Assembly: GCA_964017065.1 (NCBI GenBank)
Contig: OZ024788.1
Coordinates: forward strand, 4,914,887 to 4,978,886
Direction: 5' to 3'
Source: Haliclona indistincta
Lineage: Eukaryota > Porifera > Demospongiae > Haplosclerida > Chalinidae
DNA length: 64,000 nucleotides
How positions within the stretch are numbered: position 1 is the stretch's first letter; each line of letters opens with the position of its first letter. The notes beneath the pieces were generated by a model, which searched no databases, was not told where the DNA came from, and was given only the letters and a program-made list of their open reading frames with translations. This document shows, one piece after another, positions 1 to 9,997 of this stretch. The translations under genes and the position numbers were made by a program.

Positions 1-1434
1 CATTCCGTGAGTTCTCGATCGTGATCCATTGTCAGCTACAGTGTTCCACACGAAGAGAGGGAATAATTGTGTGTTTGACATTTTGCTTGATTTCTCTAGA
101 ATCATTTGTCCTAGAGTTATGATTTATATATCATTTTGATCTTCTATCCTTACTGAATCTTATGCTTCATATGGCTTCTTGTCAGATGACACTCACGTGA
201 CAGAAATTTCAGAGACAGGCAGCTATTTGAAAAAAACACGTTAGGGAGCGAATCTCAGGGACTACTGATAGTTAAGCTCTGTTATCGCTGCATTGAAGTT
301 TTCACCTCGTATGCTTATCTGTTGGCAGCGAGATTGGTCCCAATCAGTGCTACATCGGCGGCAGAGAGCAAAAGTTGACCGTTCACGACGAGCTTAACGT
401 TAGGGACAGGACTTCCAGTTCTACTGGTAGTTAAGCTCTAAAACTTCATGACTGCAATGCTAAAACATTAATCATGAAATTAGATCTCACCTAGCGTCTC
501 TAGAAGCATATACGGCGACAAGCGCGACTTCACTCTGCGAGAAAGCAGGTTTTTGGCGGCCATTTTGTCAGGTCCAATGTATTGTTGCTATTGACGTGAC
601 GTCATACATTCCTGACATTAATTCACTCTCTTCGTGTGGAACACTGTAAGTGTTAGACGCCATTATTGTGATTGCGCAATACGCACGTGACCAAGCAGTG
701 GTTAGCGCACGTGACCAAGCACTACCCTGAGTATCTCCGCGCGCGCCGTATTGCGTATAGATCACGGAGAACACATATCTGTCTGGAGTCTTCGAAGAAC
801 GGTAAGATCGTCTGATCGTATAGGACACCATTCTGCGCTTGCCAGATAATTATAACCGCCGTACAGATCTACAAACTAGTGTGGGCGGGGCTCGTATGCA
901 AGTCATGCATGCATGTATGCGTAGGCGAGCTGATATGTACAGCATAATAATTATTTTTAACTACAAGTTTAAATTGAAGAAAAGCCACCAAGAAAACTAA
1001 ATCAATGGTGGAAACAAAGACGGCTCAGTACGTTCATGATATTGAACTGCACTTCACTAAAAAGTAAAAAGGACACAGACAAGAAATTAAAAAGATTTCT
1101 ATCGAAATCAAAAGGATGTAGGGTTGTGAAATCTACCACTGGTTCACAATGTAAACTAACAAGGAACAAGCATAGAATGGTAACACGATTGACTTGCTAA
1201 CAGACCATAGATCCCTACATCAGTGGCTGTGCACAAGCTGAATGCACGTCAGGTGTCAGCAGTCAACAGCAAGTAGGTCAACCACAGCAGCCACTGATGT
1301 AGGGATCTATGGTCTGTTAGCAAGTCAATCGTGTTACCATTCTATGCTTGTTCCTTGTTAGTTTACATTGTGAACCAGTGGTAGATTTCACAACCCTACA
1401 TCCTTTTGATTTCGATAGAAATCTTTTTAATTTC
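1..1434. mobile_element. Hairpin element copy A (left end outside window)
   Basis: This is one of six copies of the same element; the others are near 16906, 24108, 39528, 47209 and 60358. Positions 1-38 and 647-1080 match the single-copy body of the other copies. Positions about 1090-1434 are a giant inverted repeat: the left arm (from AGATTTCTATCGAAATC to CCCTACATCAGTGGCTG) returns as its reverse complement after a loop of about 80 bp. The body is interrupted by a separate MITE at 39-646. The right end falls directly beside the splice donor of the stalk exon of receptor R1, so the transmembrane exon of R1, if present, lies left of the window. No coding capacity is visible. Confidence 0.85.
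39..646. mobile_element. 608-bp MITE nested in hairpin element A
   Basis: The ends are a terminal inverted repeat of about 21 bp beginning CAGTGTTCCACACGAAG, and the insertion is flanked by TA on both sides. Other copies of the host element read GTCAGCTAAGTG at this point, while here GTCAGCTA is followed by the insert and then TAAGTG. This gives an empty site and a TA target duplication, as in Tc1/mariner-like or similar MITEs. No transposase ORF is visible, so the element is non-autonomous. Confidence 0.85.
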
Positions 1435-1452
1435 TAACAAGTTTTTACTAAC

Positions 1453-2635
1453 CAATAGAGGAAGGTGATGGGTTGTTTATTGTAGTTGCTGTGTGGTTCA
1501 CAGTTGACAGTCTGGGTTCAATGTTTATTGTAAACAATTCAACCAAGTTTGAATAATTGTGATTTGACTTAGATCTTGATACTGCTGTAAAAGGTAAAGA
1601 GACAGGTCTAGCATTTACAAGCAACTTCCTTACCGAAAGTAAACAGCTTTGATCCTTCTTCTCTCAATAGCAGATATGGAACAATCTCTATAGCTTGTGT
1701 TTCAACTGACTGTATCTGATTAGTACCTGACTGATTCTATAGAAAATATTATTTCTAATTGGTTAAATTTATACAATAGTTTACTTTCCACTTCACAAAT
1801 ATGCTTCTCTTCTGTACATCGTAGCTGAATAATACTTGTTGAGTTGAATCTCTTAAATCAAATTTGAGTTCCTCGCTTTCTTGTCCGAGTCGTCCTGTCC
1901 CATCTCTACCAGCCACAGTCACTGAGTACTCACCATCTGATGTCAGATCAGTGATGTTCAGTGAGCTCCTGTTGTCAGTGGTGTTGTAGACCATCACTTG
2001 AGAAGAGTTCCTAACAGTGACAGTGTAGCTGTGTACACAGAGGGGTGTGTCCAGTGGAGCTACCCAGCTGATGGTGACAGAGAAGATGGAGGGGGTATAG
2101 GTTAAAGTAAGAGGAGGAGATGGTAGTCCTGTATACATGTTTAATAACATAATTATATTTAAGTTCTACTACCTTGTATGTTGTACCTGATAATACCACT
2201 GTTACGAATCTTCTGTCAATTCCTGACATGAGGGGATTAGCACTGTCAGCACATGATATTCCAGTATCATTATAATCAAAATGAACACCACGCACAGTAG
2301 CTACTGATACAATAATGTTTCCAGTTATGCTTGTCAAATTTATTTCAAAGATACCCAGTGACGATGTTGACTGTTCCTGTAGTGCAGCACTGAAAAACAC
2401 AATCTTTCCAACAACATCCCATATCAGTTCTCCAGTATCAGTAGTACAAGTGAACACTACAGTGTCTCCAGGACACACACTGTCTGATGATGAGTCTAGT
2501 GTGACTGTGACAGTGTTTAGTTAATAATCTAATCAAAATGGTACAACATGACTTACCTAATGCGTTAACAGAAATAACGTATGAAGTGAAAAACAAGAGA
2601 GTCTGCTTGATGTGAGCCATGTCCCGTACTTTCAA
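1453..2635 (-). CDS. Receptor R1 (type B Ig-FN3), 3' part cut off
   Basis: Exons in gene order are 2557-2635 (signal peptide), 2187-2495 (Ig-like), 1785-2128 (FN3), 1634-1736 (membrane-proximal) and 1453-1584 (stalk); splice phases agree throughout. The Ig exon has the family pattern VCPGDTVVFTC, a tryptophan nine residues later, and a second cysteine in GISCAD. The FN3 exon has ISWVAPLDTPLCVHSYTV and the typical LTSDGEYSVTVAGRDG ending. Transmembrane and tail exons are not present because hairpin element A lies at the end of the stalk exon; they may continue beyond position 1. It belongs to the same type as R7 and R13. The ligand is unknown. Confidence 0.75.
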
Positions 2636-2639
2636 TAGC

Positions 2640-3005
2640 TATACATGAAGATTGAAGATAATTGCTAGTGCATCAGTTAATAACAGGAAATTGGTGTTGC
2701 TTTCCTGATAGATTATCAAACAAATGAATAATTAAGTTGTCGAAGACACAGACAAAGACTGCAATGAAGTGAAAGAAGCTATTAAAATGCCCAAATTCAA
2801 AATTGCGTACTTTGCAGCAGCAGTTGAACACTCTGCCTTGAATGCGAAGACAATTTATGCATAAATACGTATTCAAAAGACATAGCATGATGTAATTTGC
2901 ATTTTATATTGTGAGATTTGAGATTTAAACAAACTGTTTAACTTCTGTACAGATTCAAGTATACAAATAAATTAATTGAAGGTGAATACATACTGGAGTG
3001 TACTG
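2640..3005. other. Receptor intergenic spacer, type B upstream region
   Basis: There is no gene. The stretch is the 5' flank of R1 and 3' flank of R2 and is conserved beside the other type B genes (11600-11960, 21060-21460, 41110-41490). Recurrent segments include TTGCTTTCCTGATAGAT and GTACTTTGCAGCAG. Conservation probably reflects block duplication plus promoter sequence. Confidence 0.6.
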
Positions 3006-3010
3006 TATTA

Positions 3011-4598
3011 TCAGCGTATTCTCAGGAGTGTACAGTAGTAGCATTTTGATACTGATGATGGTGCGGCATATGATGGATTGTCCTTCATACTGAAACCATC
3101 TCTTCCAACATTTCCAACATCTTCATAGTAAGTTGCAGTAGCTTGCGGCACATCACCGCTACTTCCCTGTAAAAAGACATGCACAATGTACACTATTACA
3201 ACATTATGGCTACACTATACAGGATTTTGAAAACTCAAACTTCCAGCTCCTTTCTTCTTTTTGACTGCATGAAAGACATGATTTACAATATTTTGCTCAT
3301 TATTAACATACTCTTTATAATGATTATATACAGCATTACACCGAGGGTGACTATCATCAGTAGTAACCACGGCAATGTTATCATAGGAACCACCCACACT
3401 GGTGTGCTTGTTGTAATCACAGTTACATTGGACTTCATCTTGTTTGGTAAATCTGTAGCTAAAATAGAGCTATGTTTACTATTGAATAGCAATATCTGAC
3501 CACCAACTACTATTACACAAGACTGTGTTGAACTGCATGTGCATGATGGGAAGTAAGTAATCATCACAAGGTATGTCTCTCCTGGTCTCACTCCGTACAG
3601 TGTAACATTGGTTCTGTTGGTTGCTATTGGAGACTGGTCTGAACTCACATTGTGTGTGATCAGATATTTGTCATGTTTGCTTTTTAGCTATAAAACATTG
3701 TGATAGTGTGTACAGTACTTCCAATATTGAACTTACCTTCCAAAGAATTAAAATTCCGTAAGTCATAGGTAAGTCAAGTGAAAAGAAAAAATATTCAGCT
3801 AAAAGAAAGAGATTAACTTAACCATTTCGTACACCAACCTGAACATTCATGAGAATTACTGATGATGAGTATTTCGCTCCCTTGTCCGAGTCGTCCTGCC
3901 CCATCTCTACCAGCCACAGTCACTGAGTACTCACCATCTGATGTCAGATCAGTGATGCTCAGTGAGCTCCTGTTGTCAGTGGTGTCGTAGACCATCACTT
4001 GAGAAGAGTTCCTAACAGTGACAGTGTAGCTGTGTACACAGAGGGGTGTGTCTAGCGGAGGTACCCAACTTATGGTGACAGATTCACAACTTGCATTGAT
4101 GGATAATTCAAGAGGCGAGGACGGTACATCTCAAGGGATAGAAATTTCAGTGTACAGTGTACATGCTATAATTTTTTATTATATGTAATTTTTTATTTAA
4201 TACCTGATATCCTGGCTTCTAATGTCTTCATTTGATTGTTGTTGTCACTGCATGTTATAATTGTTCCATTATTCTCAATCCTTGCATTATGCACGGTAGC
4301 AGTTGATACAAACGTGGTTCCGGTAATATTGATGAGGTTTACTGTGAATATGTCCAGTAACTGTGATGATTGTCCAGCTTCATAGAACACATGATTTATT
4401 CCATCAATGCCCCACACCAATACACCAGTATCAGTGACACAAGTGAACACCAGTGTATCTCCAGGACACACTCTGGCAGCTGATGAATACAAACTGACTA
4501 AAGGTAAGAAATTTAATGAAATCCAATGTATTATAAAATCCATTACCTTTTGAATCACAAGTCACTATCTGGAATAATACTATCAGAAGAGAAAGCAT
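3011..4598 (-). CDS. Receptor R2 (type C: Ig, two FN3, TM, ITSM-like tail), intact
   Basis: Seven exons are predicted: 4547-4598 (signal peptide, MLSLLIVLFQIVTC), 4204-4497 (Ig-like), 3839-4129 (first FN3), 3737-3798 and 3312-3687 (second FN3 plus transmembrane), 3221-3264 (basic juxtamembrane, IKKKKGAG) and 3011-3166 (tail). They sum to 1275 nt, 424 residues, with all phases matching. Introns are 46-89 nt. The transmembrane segment is VPMITLPWLLLMIVTLGVML. The tail holds TYYEDV, a match to the ITSM consensus TxYxxV/I, and NPSY, an NPxY motif. The stop is eight codons later than in R14 because TAA became TAC. This is the only type C copy here without a disabling lesion. It is likely a cell-surface adhesion or recognition receptor; the ligand is unknown. 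Confidence 0.85.
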
Positions 4599-4728
4599 GG
4601 TTTATATACGTCTTACCTAAGCTTAAAAACACTCCGTATAGTAAATTTCATCCGAACAGGATGAGGTAAATGTTGTGTTTATATTTTATATGCTGTACTA
4701 TGATGCAATCGTTCGGTGTACTAAATAA

Positions 4729-4742
4729 CATGTGATCACATG
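4729..4742. promoter_or_regulatory. Palindromic double E-box upstream of type C genes
   Basis: A perfect 14-bp palindrome, CATGTGATCACATG, lies about 130 bp upstream of the R2 start. The same palindrome precedes R8 (13056-13069), R17 (43155-43168) and the relic before LOX3 (51471-51484); before R14 it is degenerate. It consists of two overlapping CANNTG sites, the kind bound by basic helix-loop-helix factors. Conservation beside otherwise decaying genes may be descent only; function is inferred. Confidence 0.45.
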
Positions 4743-4867
4743 CTTCATACAGGTATGCTATGTGATTATAGACTGATGGAGTATGTAAGTAGTAGTTTAT
4801 GCACTTCCTGGAAGTATTTATGTGTTTTGGAGTCAATTATGACGCCTAAAGGCATCATTAGGGCTTA

Positions 4868-5102
4868 AAAGGTTAAGGAATCCTCGATATCCCATATCAG
4901 TCTCCCAGTGTCAGTAACACATGTGAACACCACTCCATCTCCAGGACACAGACTATCAGCTGATCAGCTCAGTGTGACTATAGAATCAACAACACGTAAA
5001 TACATACATGTAAGGCTCACGCTCTATTCTAATTTACTAACCAGTTGCACTTGATTGACAACTGATGATGATTGTGATCAAGATGACAGTGAAAGGATAC
5101 AT
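4868..5102 (-). pseudogene. R3, truncated type A receptor 5' fragment
   Basis: A normal signal-peptide exon (5042-5102, MYPFTVILITIIISCQS) is followed by the start of a type A Ig exon (DSLCPGDGVVFTC onward, about 4870-4980). The Ig exon stops abruptly at the tryptophan region and runs into unrelated sequence (GCCTAAAGGCATCATTAGGG). FN3, TM and tail are absent. The same breakpoint occurs at 13200 (R9), so the truncation predates block duplication. Confidence 0.8.
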
Positions 5103-5269
5103 GATCTCTTGATCAATTCTCGTAAACTGCTTTCACTATTTTAGTAGCTACTTCTACCGAATCATATATAAACTTGCTATTTATCAATGGGAATACACCA
5201 ATCCTATTATACTGTACTTATGATGCAATGCAATTTTCAATAGTGGTCACATGATCATGAAGTTGATTA

Positions 5270-6546
5270 TTACAAAACTGAAGTGTGTTTCACAGTAGTG
5301 TATGCGATGTTGGACTTCAGAGAAATAGCTGTCTCTGCACAATTAGGCTTCACTTCATCATACATGACACTTTCTTTCTCTTCCAATATAATTTCTTTCT
5401 TTCGATCTCCAATCTGATGAACTGTTGATTGAGTAATAGATTTAGTGCTTTTCTCAAGTAATACCTTTTTTGGTGGTTTTGATCCAGCACATCATACTAG
5501 TAGCAGCAACAATCACTACCAGCAGTAGTACCCAGGGCACCACCATCATTACCACTGTCCATGACTGTACTGATGATGATTGAGAACACACTGTAGCTGC
5601 AAATAACATTAGTTACAATACAGCTGGCTTTCAAAAATAGTGCTAACCACTAGTGGAAGGTATTAGGTGATAAATAGAGGTCAGTACTGTGGTTGAATAG
5701 CAGAGTCTGGATTCAGTGTACAATGTAACCGAAGCTAAAACATTTTCAGTGAAAATAATAGTTATAAATTAAAAAGACTCTTAAAACCTGAAGAAGTCCT
5801 TTCTAAAGTGATGTTCAGTTCTTCACTCTCTTGTCCGAGTCGTCCTGCCCCATCTCTACCAGCCACAGTCGCTGAGTACTCACCATCTGAAGTCAGATTG
5901 GTGATGCTCAGTGAGGTCCTGTTGTCAGTGGTGTTGTAGACCATCACTTGAAAAGAGTTCCTAACAGTGACAGTGTAGCTGTGTACACAGAGGGGTATGT
6001 CCTGTGGAGCTACCCAGCTGATGGTGACAGAGGAAAGGGTGGAGGAGTAGGTCAAATTGAGAGGAGGAGATGGTGGAGGCTCTGTAGAATATAAAGATGT
6101 TTTTACACAGCAACTCTGATCATATCTACCTATTACAATGATTCGTTGCTTCTTGTTTGCAATATTTTGTCCTCTGCATGCAACTTTTGTACCATTGTAA
6201 CTGACTGGTACATAAACCGCAGTAGCAGTTGAATAGTATGTGTTTCCAGTTATGTAAAGCAATGTAGCATTGAATACAGTATCCAATTCAGTAGGAATGT
6301 TGAGGTATGCTGAAGAATGAAAAGATACAGCAGTATTCTTGATATCCCAAACCAGTCTCCCAGTGTCAGTAACACATGTGAACAACACTCCATCTCCAGG
6401 ACACAAACTATCAGCTGATGAGCTCAGTGTGACTATAGAATCAACAACACGTAAATACAAAAGGCATACGCTCTACTATAGTAACCTTTTCCACTTGATT
6501 GACAACTGATGATGATTATGATCAAGATGACAGTGAAAAGACACAT
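5270..6546 (-). CDS. Receptor R4 (type A Ig-FN3-TM, two ITIM-like motifs), intact
   Basis: Exons are 6486-6546 (signal, MCLFTVILIIIIISCQSS), 6130-6432 (Ig-like), 5788-6081 (FN3), 5648-5734 (stalk), 5465-5590 (transmembrane) and 5270-5421 (tail); 1023 nt, 340 residues, all junctions phase 1. The Ig domain has CPGDGVLFTC, LVWDIK and VACRG. The FN3 ends LTSDGEYSATVAGRDG. The membrane segment is VVMMVVPWVLLLVVIVAA followed by a basic KTTKKG. The tail has VMYDEV and IAYTTV, each fitting the ITIM consensus (I/V/L)xYxx(I/V/L), 20 residues apart and ending in SVL. The last intron has an in-frame stop if retained. It lies 170 bp from R5. Inferred role: inhibitory-type surface recognition receptor. Confidence 0.85.
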
Positions 6547-6605
6547 TAGCAAGCTAAATTTCTTCTAAAGTTACTTTCACAATTAAAAACTATTTTTGTC
6601 GAATT

Positions 6606-6640
6606 ATAAACTTGCTGTTTATCACAGGGAATACACCGTT
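6606..6640 (-). promoter_or_regulatory. Conserved core-promoter block of type A genes
   Basis: Read on the minus strand, this holds GGTGTATTCCCTGTGATAAA followed by an A/T-rich AGCAAGTTTAT, about 65-90 bp upstream of the R4 start. Close copies occur at about 5165, 8150, 9890, 13495, 15010, 16450 and 19360, each at a similar distance from a type A-like start. The GATAAATA part could serve as a TATA-like element. The intergenic spaces also carry a conserved GTCACATG E-box. Function is inferred from position and conservation. Confidence 0.5.
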
Positions 6641-6717
6641 ACTAGTGAGTAAACTGATACAGTACTTATGATGCAATGCGATTTTCAGTATTGGTCACAT
6701 GATCATGAAGTTGATCA

Positions 6718-8068
6718 TTACAAAACTGAAGTGTGTTTCACAGTAGTGTATGCAATGTTGGACTTCAGAGAAATAGCTGTCTCTGCACAATTAGGTTTCA
6801 CTTCATCATACATGACACATCCTTTCTCTTCCAATTTATTTTCTTCCTTCCTATATCCTCTCTGATCAACTGTTGATTGAGAAATAGATTTAGTCTGCGT
6901 TTTTCAAGAAATTTTTACCTTTCTTGTTGGTTTTGATCCAGCATATCATGCCAGTAGCAACAGCAATCACTACCAGCAGTAGTACCCAGGGTACCACCAT
7001 CATTACCACTGTCCATGACTGTACTGATGATGATTGGGAACACACTGTAATTATAGAAACAACAATCGAGCTATATCGATCTCTTATGATTAGCTGACCA
7101 CTAATAATGGAAGGAAAAGTGGTAGTTAACAGTGAAGTTGAATAGTAAATAGTTGTTAATCTAGACTCAGTGTATGACGTGATCGAATGTGAAAAATGGT
7201 CACTAAATTTGGATACTTCAGTAGGATGAAAATCTTTAAAACGGAACAATTAGCTATAATTTATTATGCATGTTAGCTAACAAAGAATACCTAGCAAACT
7301 GATGATTAGTTCCTTACTCTCTTGTCCGAGTCGTCCTGCTCCATCTCTACCAGCCACAGTCACTGAGTACTCACCATCTGATGTCAGATCAGTGATGCTC
7401 AGTGAGGTCCTGTTGTCAGCGGTGTTGTAGACCATCACTTGAGTAGAGTTCCTAACAGTGACAGTGTAGCTGTGTACACAGAGGGGTGTGTCTAGTGGAG
7501 CTACCCATCTGATGTTGATGGAGGAGATGGTGGAGGAGTAAGTCAAATTGAGAGGAGGAGATGGTGGAGGCTCTGTGGAGATGAATTGTAATCAATATTT
7601 CAGTTGCTATAATAATAATAATTGCTATTCACCTACTACAAGGATAGTTTCAGCTTTATCAGTGCCATGTATTGCTGTACCAATGCCTTTGCATTCAACT
7701 GTTGTACCATTGTAACTGACTGGTACATGAACTGCAGTAGCAGTTGAATGGTATGTGTTTCCGGTTATGCTAAGCAGTGTAACATTGAATACAGTATCCA
7801 ATTGAATAACTTTGTTGAGTGATGTTGTTGAGTGAAAAGATATTGAGGAAAATTTGATATCCCATATCAGTCTCCCAGTGTCAGTAACACATGTGAACAC
7901 CACTCCATCTCCAGGACACAGACTATCAACTGATGAGCTCAGTGTGACTATTATAATCATCAACACTGCATAATTACAAATACACATGCTCTATCCATCT
8001 TACTAACCTGTTGCATTGGATTGACAACTGATGTTGGTTATGATAAAAATGACTTTGAAGAGTTTCAT
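6718..8068 (-). CDS. Receptor R5 (type A Ig-FN3-TM, two ITIM-like motifs), intact
   Basis: Exons are 8008-8068 (signal, MKLFKVIFIITNISCQS), 7633-7947 (Ig), 7291-7572 (FN3), 7099-7233 (stalk), 6919-7044 (TM) and 6718-6869 (tail); 1071 nt, 356 residues, all phase 1. The stalk is the longer version (DFHPTEVSKFSDHFSHS), rich in Ser/Thr, shared with R10 and R12 but not R4 or R11. The tail reads GCVMYDEV then NIAYTTV before a terminal SVL. The Ig domain differs from R4 in the stretch between tryptophan and second cysteine, while FN3, TM and tail are almost unchanged. The spacer to R6 is 193 bp. Confidence 0.85.
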
Positions 8069-8261
8069 CAGTTTAAGCCAAAGCTAAGCTCAGGTGATTT
8101 CTTGAAAATAATTAGTGCTTATCAAAATATACTTTTGGCAAATCATAAACTTGCTATTATCAGAGGGAATACACCATCCCTATTGAGTAAACTGAAAAGT
8201 GTCCACGTATGATGAGCAATGTAATTTTCTCTAGTGGTCACATGCTTATTAGTTGATATTA

Positions 8262-9805
8262 TTACAAAACTGAAGTGTGTTTCACAGTAGTGTATGCAAT
8301 GTTGGACTTCAGAGAAATAGCTGTCTCTGCACAATTAGGTTTCAATTCATCATACATGACACCTTCTTTCTCTTCCAATATAATTTCTTTCTTTCGTTTC
8401 TTTATCTGATTAACTGTTGATTGAGTAATAGAATGACTCACAATTTTTAAAGCAATACCTTTCTTGGTAGTATTGATCCAGCATGGCATGCCAGTAGCAA
8501 CAACAATCACTACCAGCAGTAGTACCCAGGGCACCACAAGCATTACCACTGTCCATGACTGTACTGATGATGATTGGAAACAGTTGCACACTGTAGATGA
8601 CAAAATTAAAATTATTGTCAGGGTATACTATACTAGTTTATACAGCAGTTAACTAACCATTAGAGGATGGTGATGGGTTGTTTATTGTAGTTGCTGTGTG
8701 GCTCACAGTTGACAGTCTTGCTTCGATGTTTATTGTAAACAATTCAACCAAGTTTGAATAATTGTGATTTGAATTAGTTCTGGATACTGCTGTATAAGGT
8801 AATGAGACAGGTCCAGCATTTTCAAGCAACTTCCTTACCGAAAGTAAACAGCTTTGATCCTTCTTCTCTCAATAGCAGATATGGAACAATCTCTATAGCT
8901 TGTGTTCCAACTGACTGCATCTGATTAGTACATGACTGATTCTGTAGAAAATATTATATCTAATTGGTTAACTGTACCAGTAGTTTACTTTCCACTTCAC
9001 AATGATGCTCCTCTCCTGTGCATTGTAGTTGAATAATACTTGTTGAGTTGGATCTCTTAAATCAAATTTGAGTTCCTCGCTATCTTGTCCAAGTCGTCCT
9101 GCTCTATCTCTACCAGCCACAGTCACTGAGTACTCACCATCTGATGTCAGATCAGTGATGCTCAGTGAGCTCCTGTTGTCAGTGGTGTTGTAGACCATCA
9201 CTTGAGAAGAGTTCCTAACAGTGACAGTGTAGCTGTGTACACAGAGGGGTGTGTCCAGTGGAGCTACCCAGCTGATGGTGACAGAGGAGAGGGTGGAGGA
9301 GAAGGTCAAATTGAGAGGAGGAGATGGTGGAGGCTCTATTAAACAACAACCATAGAGATTTCAGTCTCTACTGCTCTGACCTCACTTAATACAATCTGTA
9401 TTGTTCCTGCATCAGTGCCATCTTCACATGTTACATTTTGTCCACTATAGTTCAGTGAGACATGCATTGCAGAAGCAGTTGATTGAAAGATGACTCCAGG
9501 ACCTGTGATACTTTTTAGTATCAGTGTAAAGATGTCCTTCGTAATTGTAATATTCAGTTGATCAGTATTGTAGTAAAACTGTCTCGCAGTGAGACCTATT
9601 TTCCAGTTAAGATATCCAGTGTCAGTAACACATGTGAACACCACTCCATCTCCAGGACACAGACTATCAGCTGATGAGCTCAGTGTGACTATTACATCAT
9701 CAACATTGTATAATTAAATACACAGGCTAACCTGTTGCACTAACCTGTTGCATTGGATAGACAACTGATGTTGGTTATGATAAAAATGACTTTGAAGAGT
9801 TTCAT
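8262..9805 (-). CDS. Receptor R6 (hybrid: A-type signal and Ig, B-type stalk), intact
   Basis: Exons are 9745-9805 (signal, MKLFKVIFIITNISCLS), 9386-9688 (Ig), 8989-9335 (FN3), 8839-8941 (membrane-proximal), 8658-8789 (stalk), 8459-8590 (TM) and 8262-8413 (tail); 1230 nt, 409 residues. The signal and the start of the Ig domain (SLCPGDGVVFTC) are type A, but the FN3 C-terminus (DLRDPTQQVLFNY) and the extra membrane-proximal exon are type B, so the gene appears to be a recombinant. The Ig core (QFYYNTDQLNITITKDIF) is unlike any other copy. The tail has VMYDEL and IAYTTV. The TM-tail intron (8414-8458) is 45 nt with no stop, so retention would keep frame and add 15 residues. Confidence 0.83.
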
Positions 9806-9997
9806 CACTTTAACCCAAAGCTAAGCTCAGGTGATTTCTTGAAAATAATTATTGCTTATGAAAATATACTTTTGGCAAATCATAAACTTGCTATTTATCA
9901 GAGGGAAAACACCATCCCTATTGAGTAAACTGAAAAGTGTGTACGTATGATGAGCAATGTAATTTTCTCTAGTGGTCACATGCTTATGAGTTGATTA

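Noticed and set aside
3215..3397. Conserved 60-codon frame overlapping the type C TM exon, also at 21650 and 41679
   Set aside because: It runs in another frame of the TM exon and through an intron. The TM frame is strongly hydrophobic and the splice model restores one open tail, so the frame is a shadow apart from the IKKKKGAG segment used in the tail.
5300..5421. ITAM reading of the receptor tails
   Set aside because: ITAM needs YxxL/I pairs 6-8 residues apart; here the tyrosines are 20 apart and end in V or L, fitting separate ITIM-like motifs.
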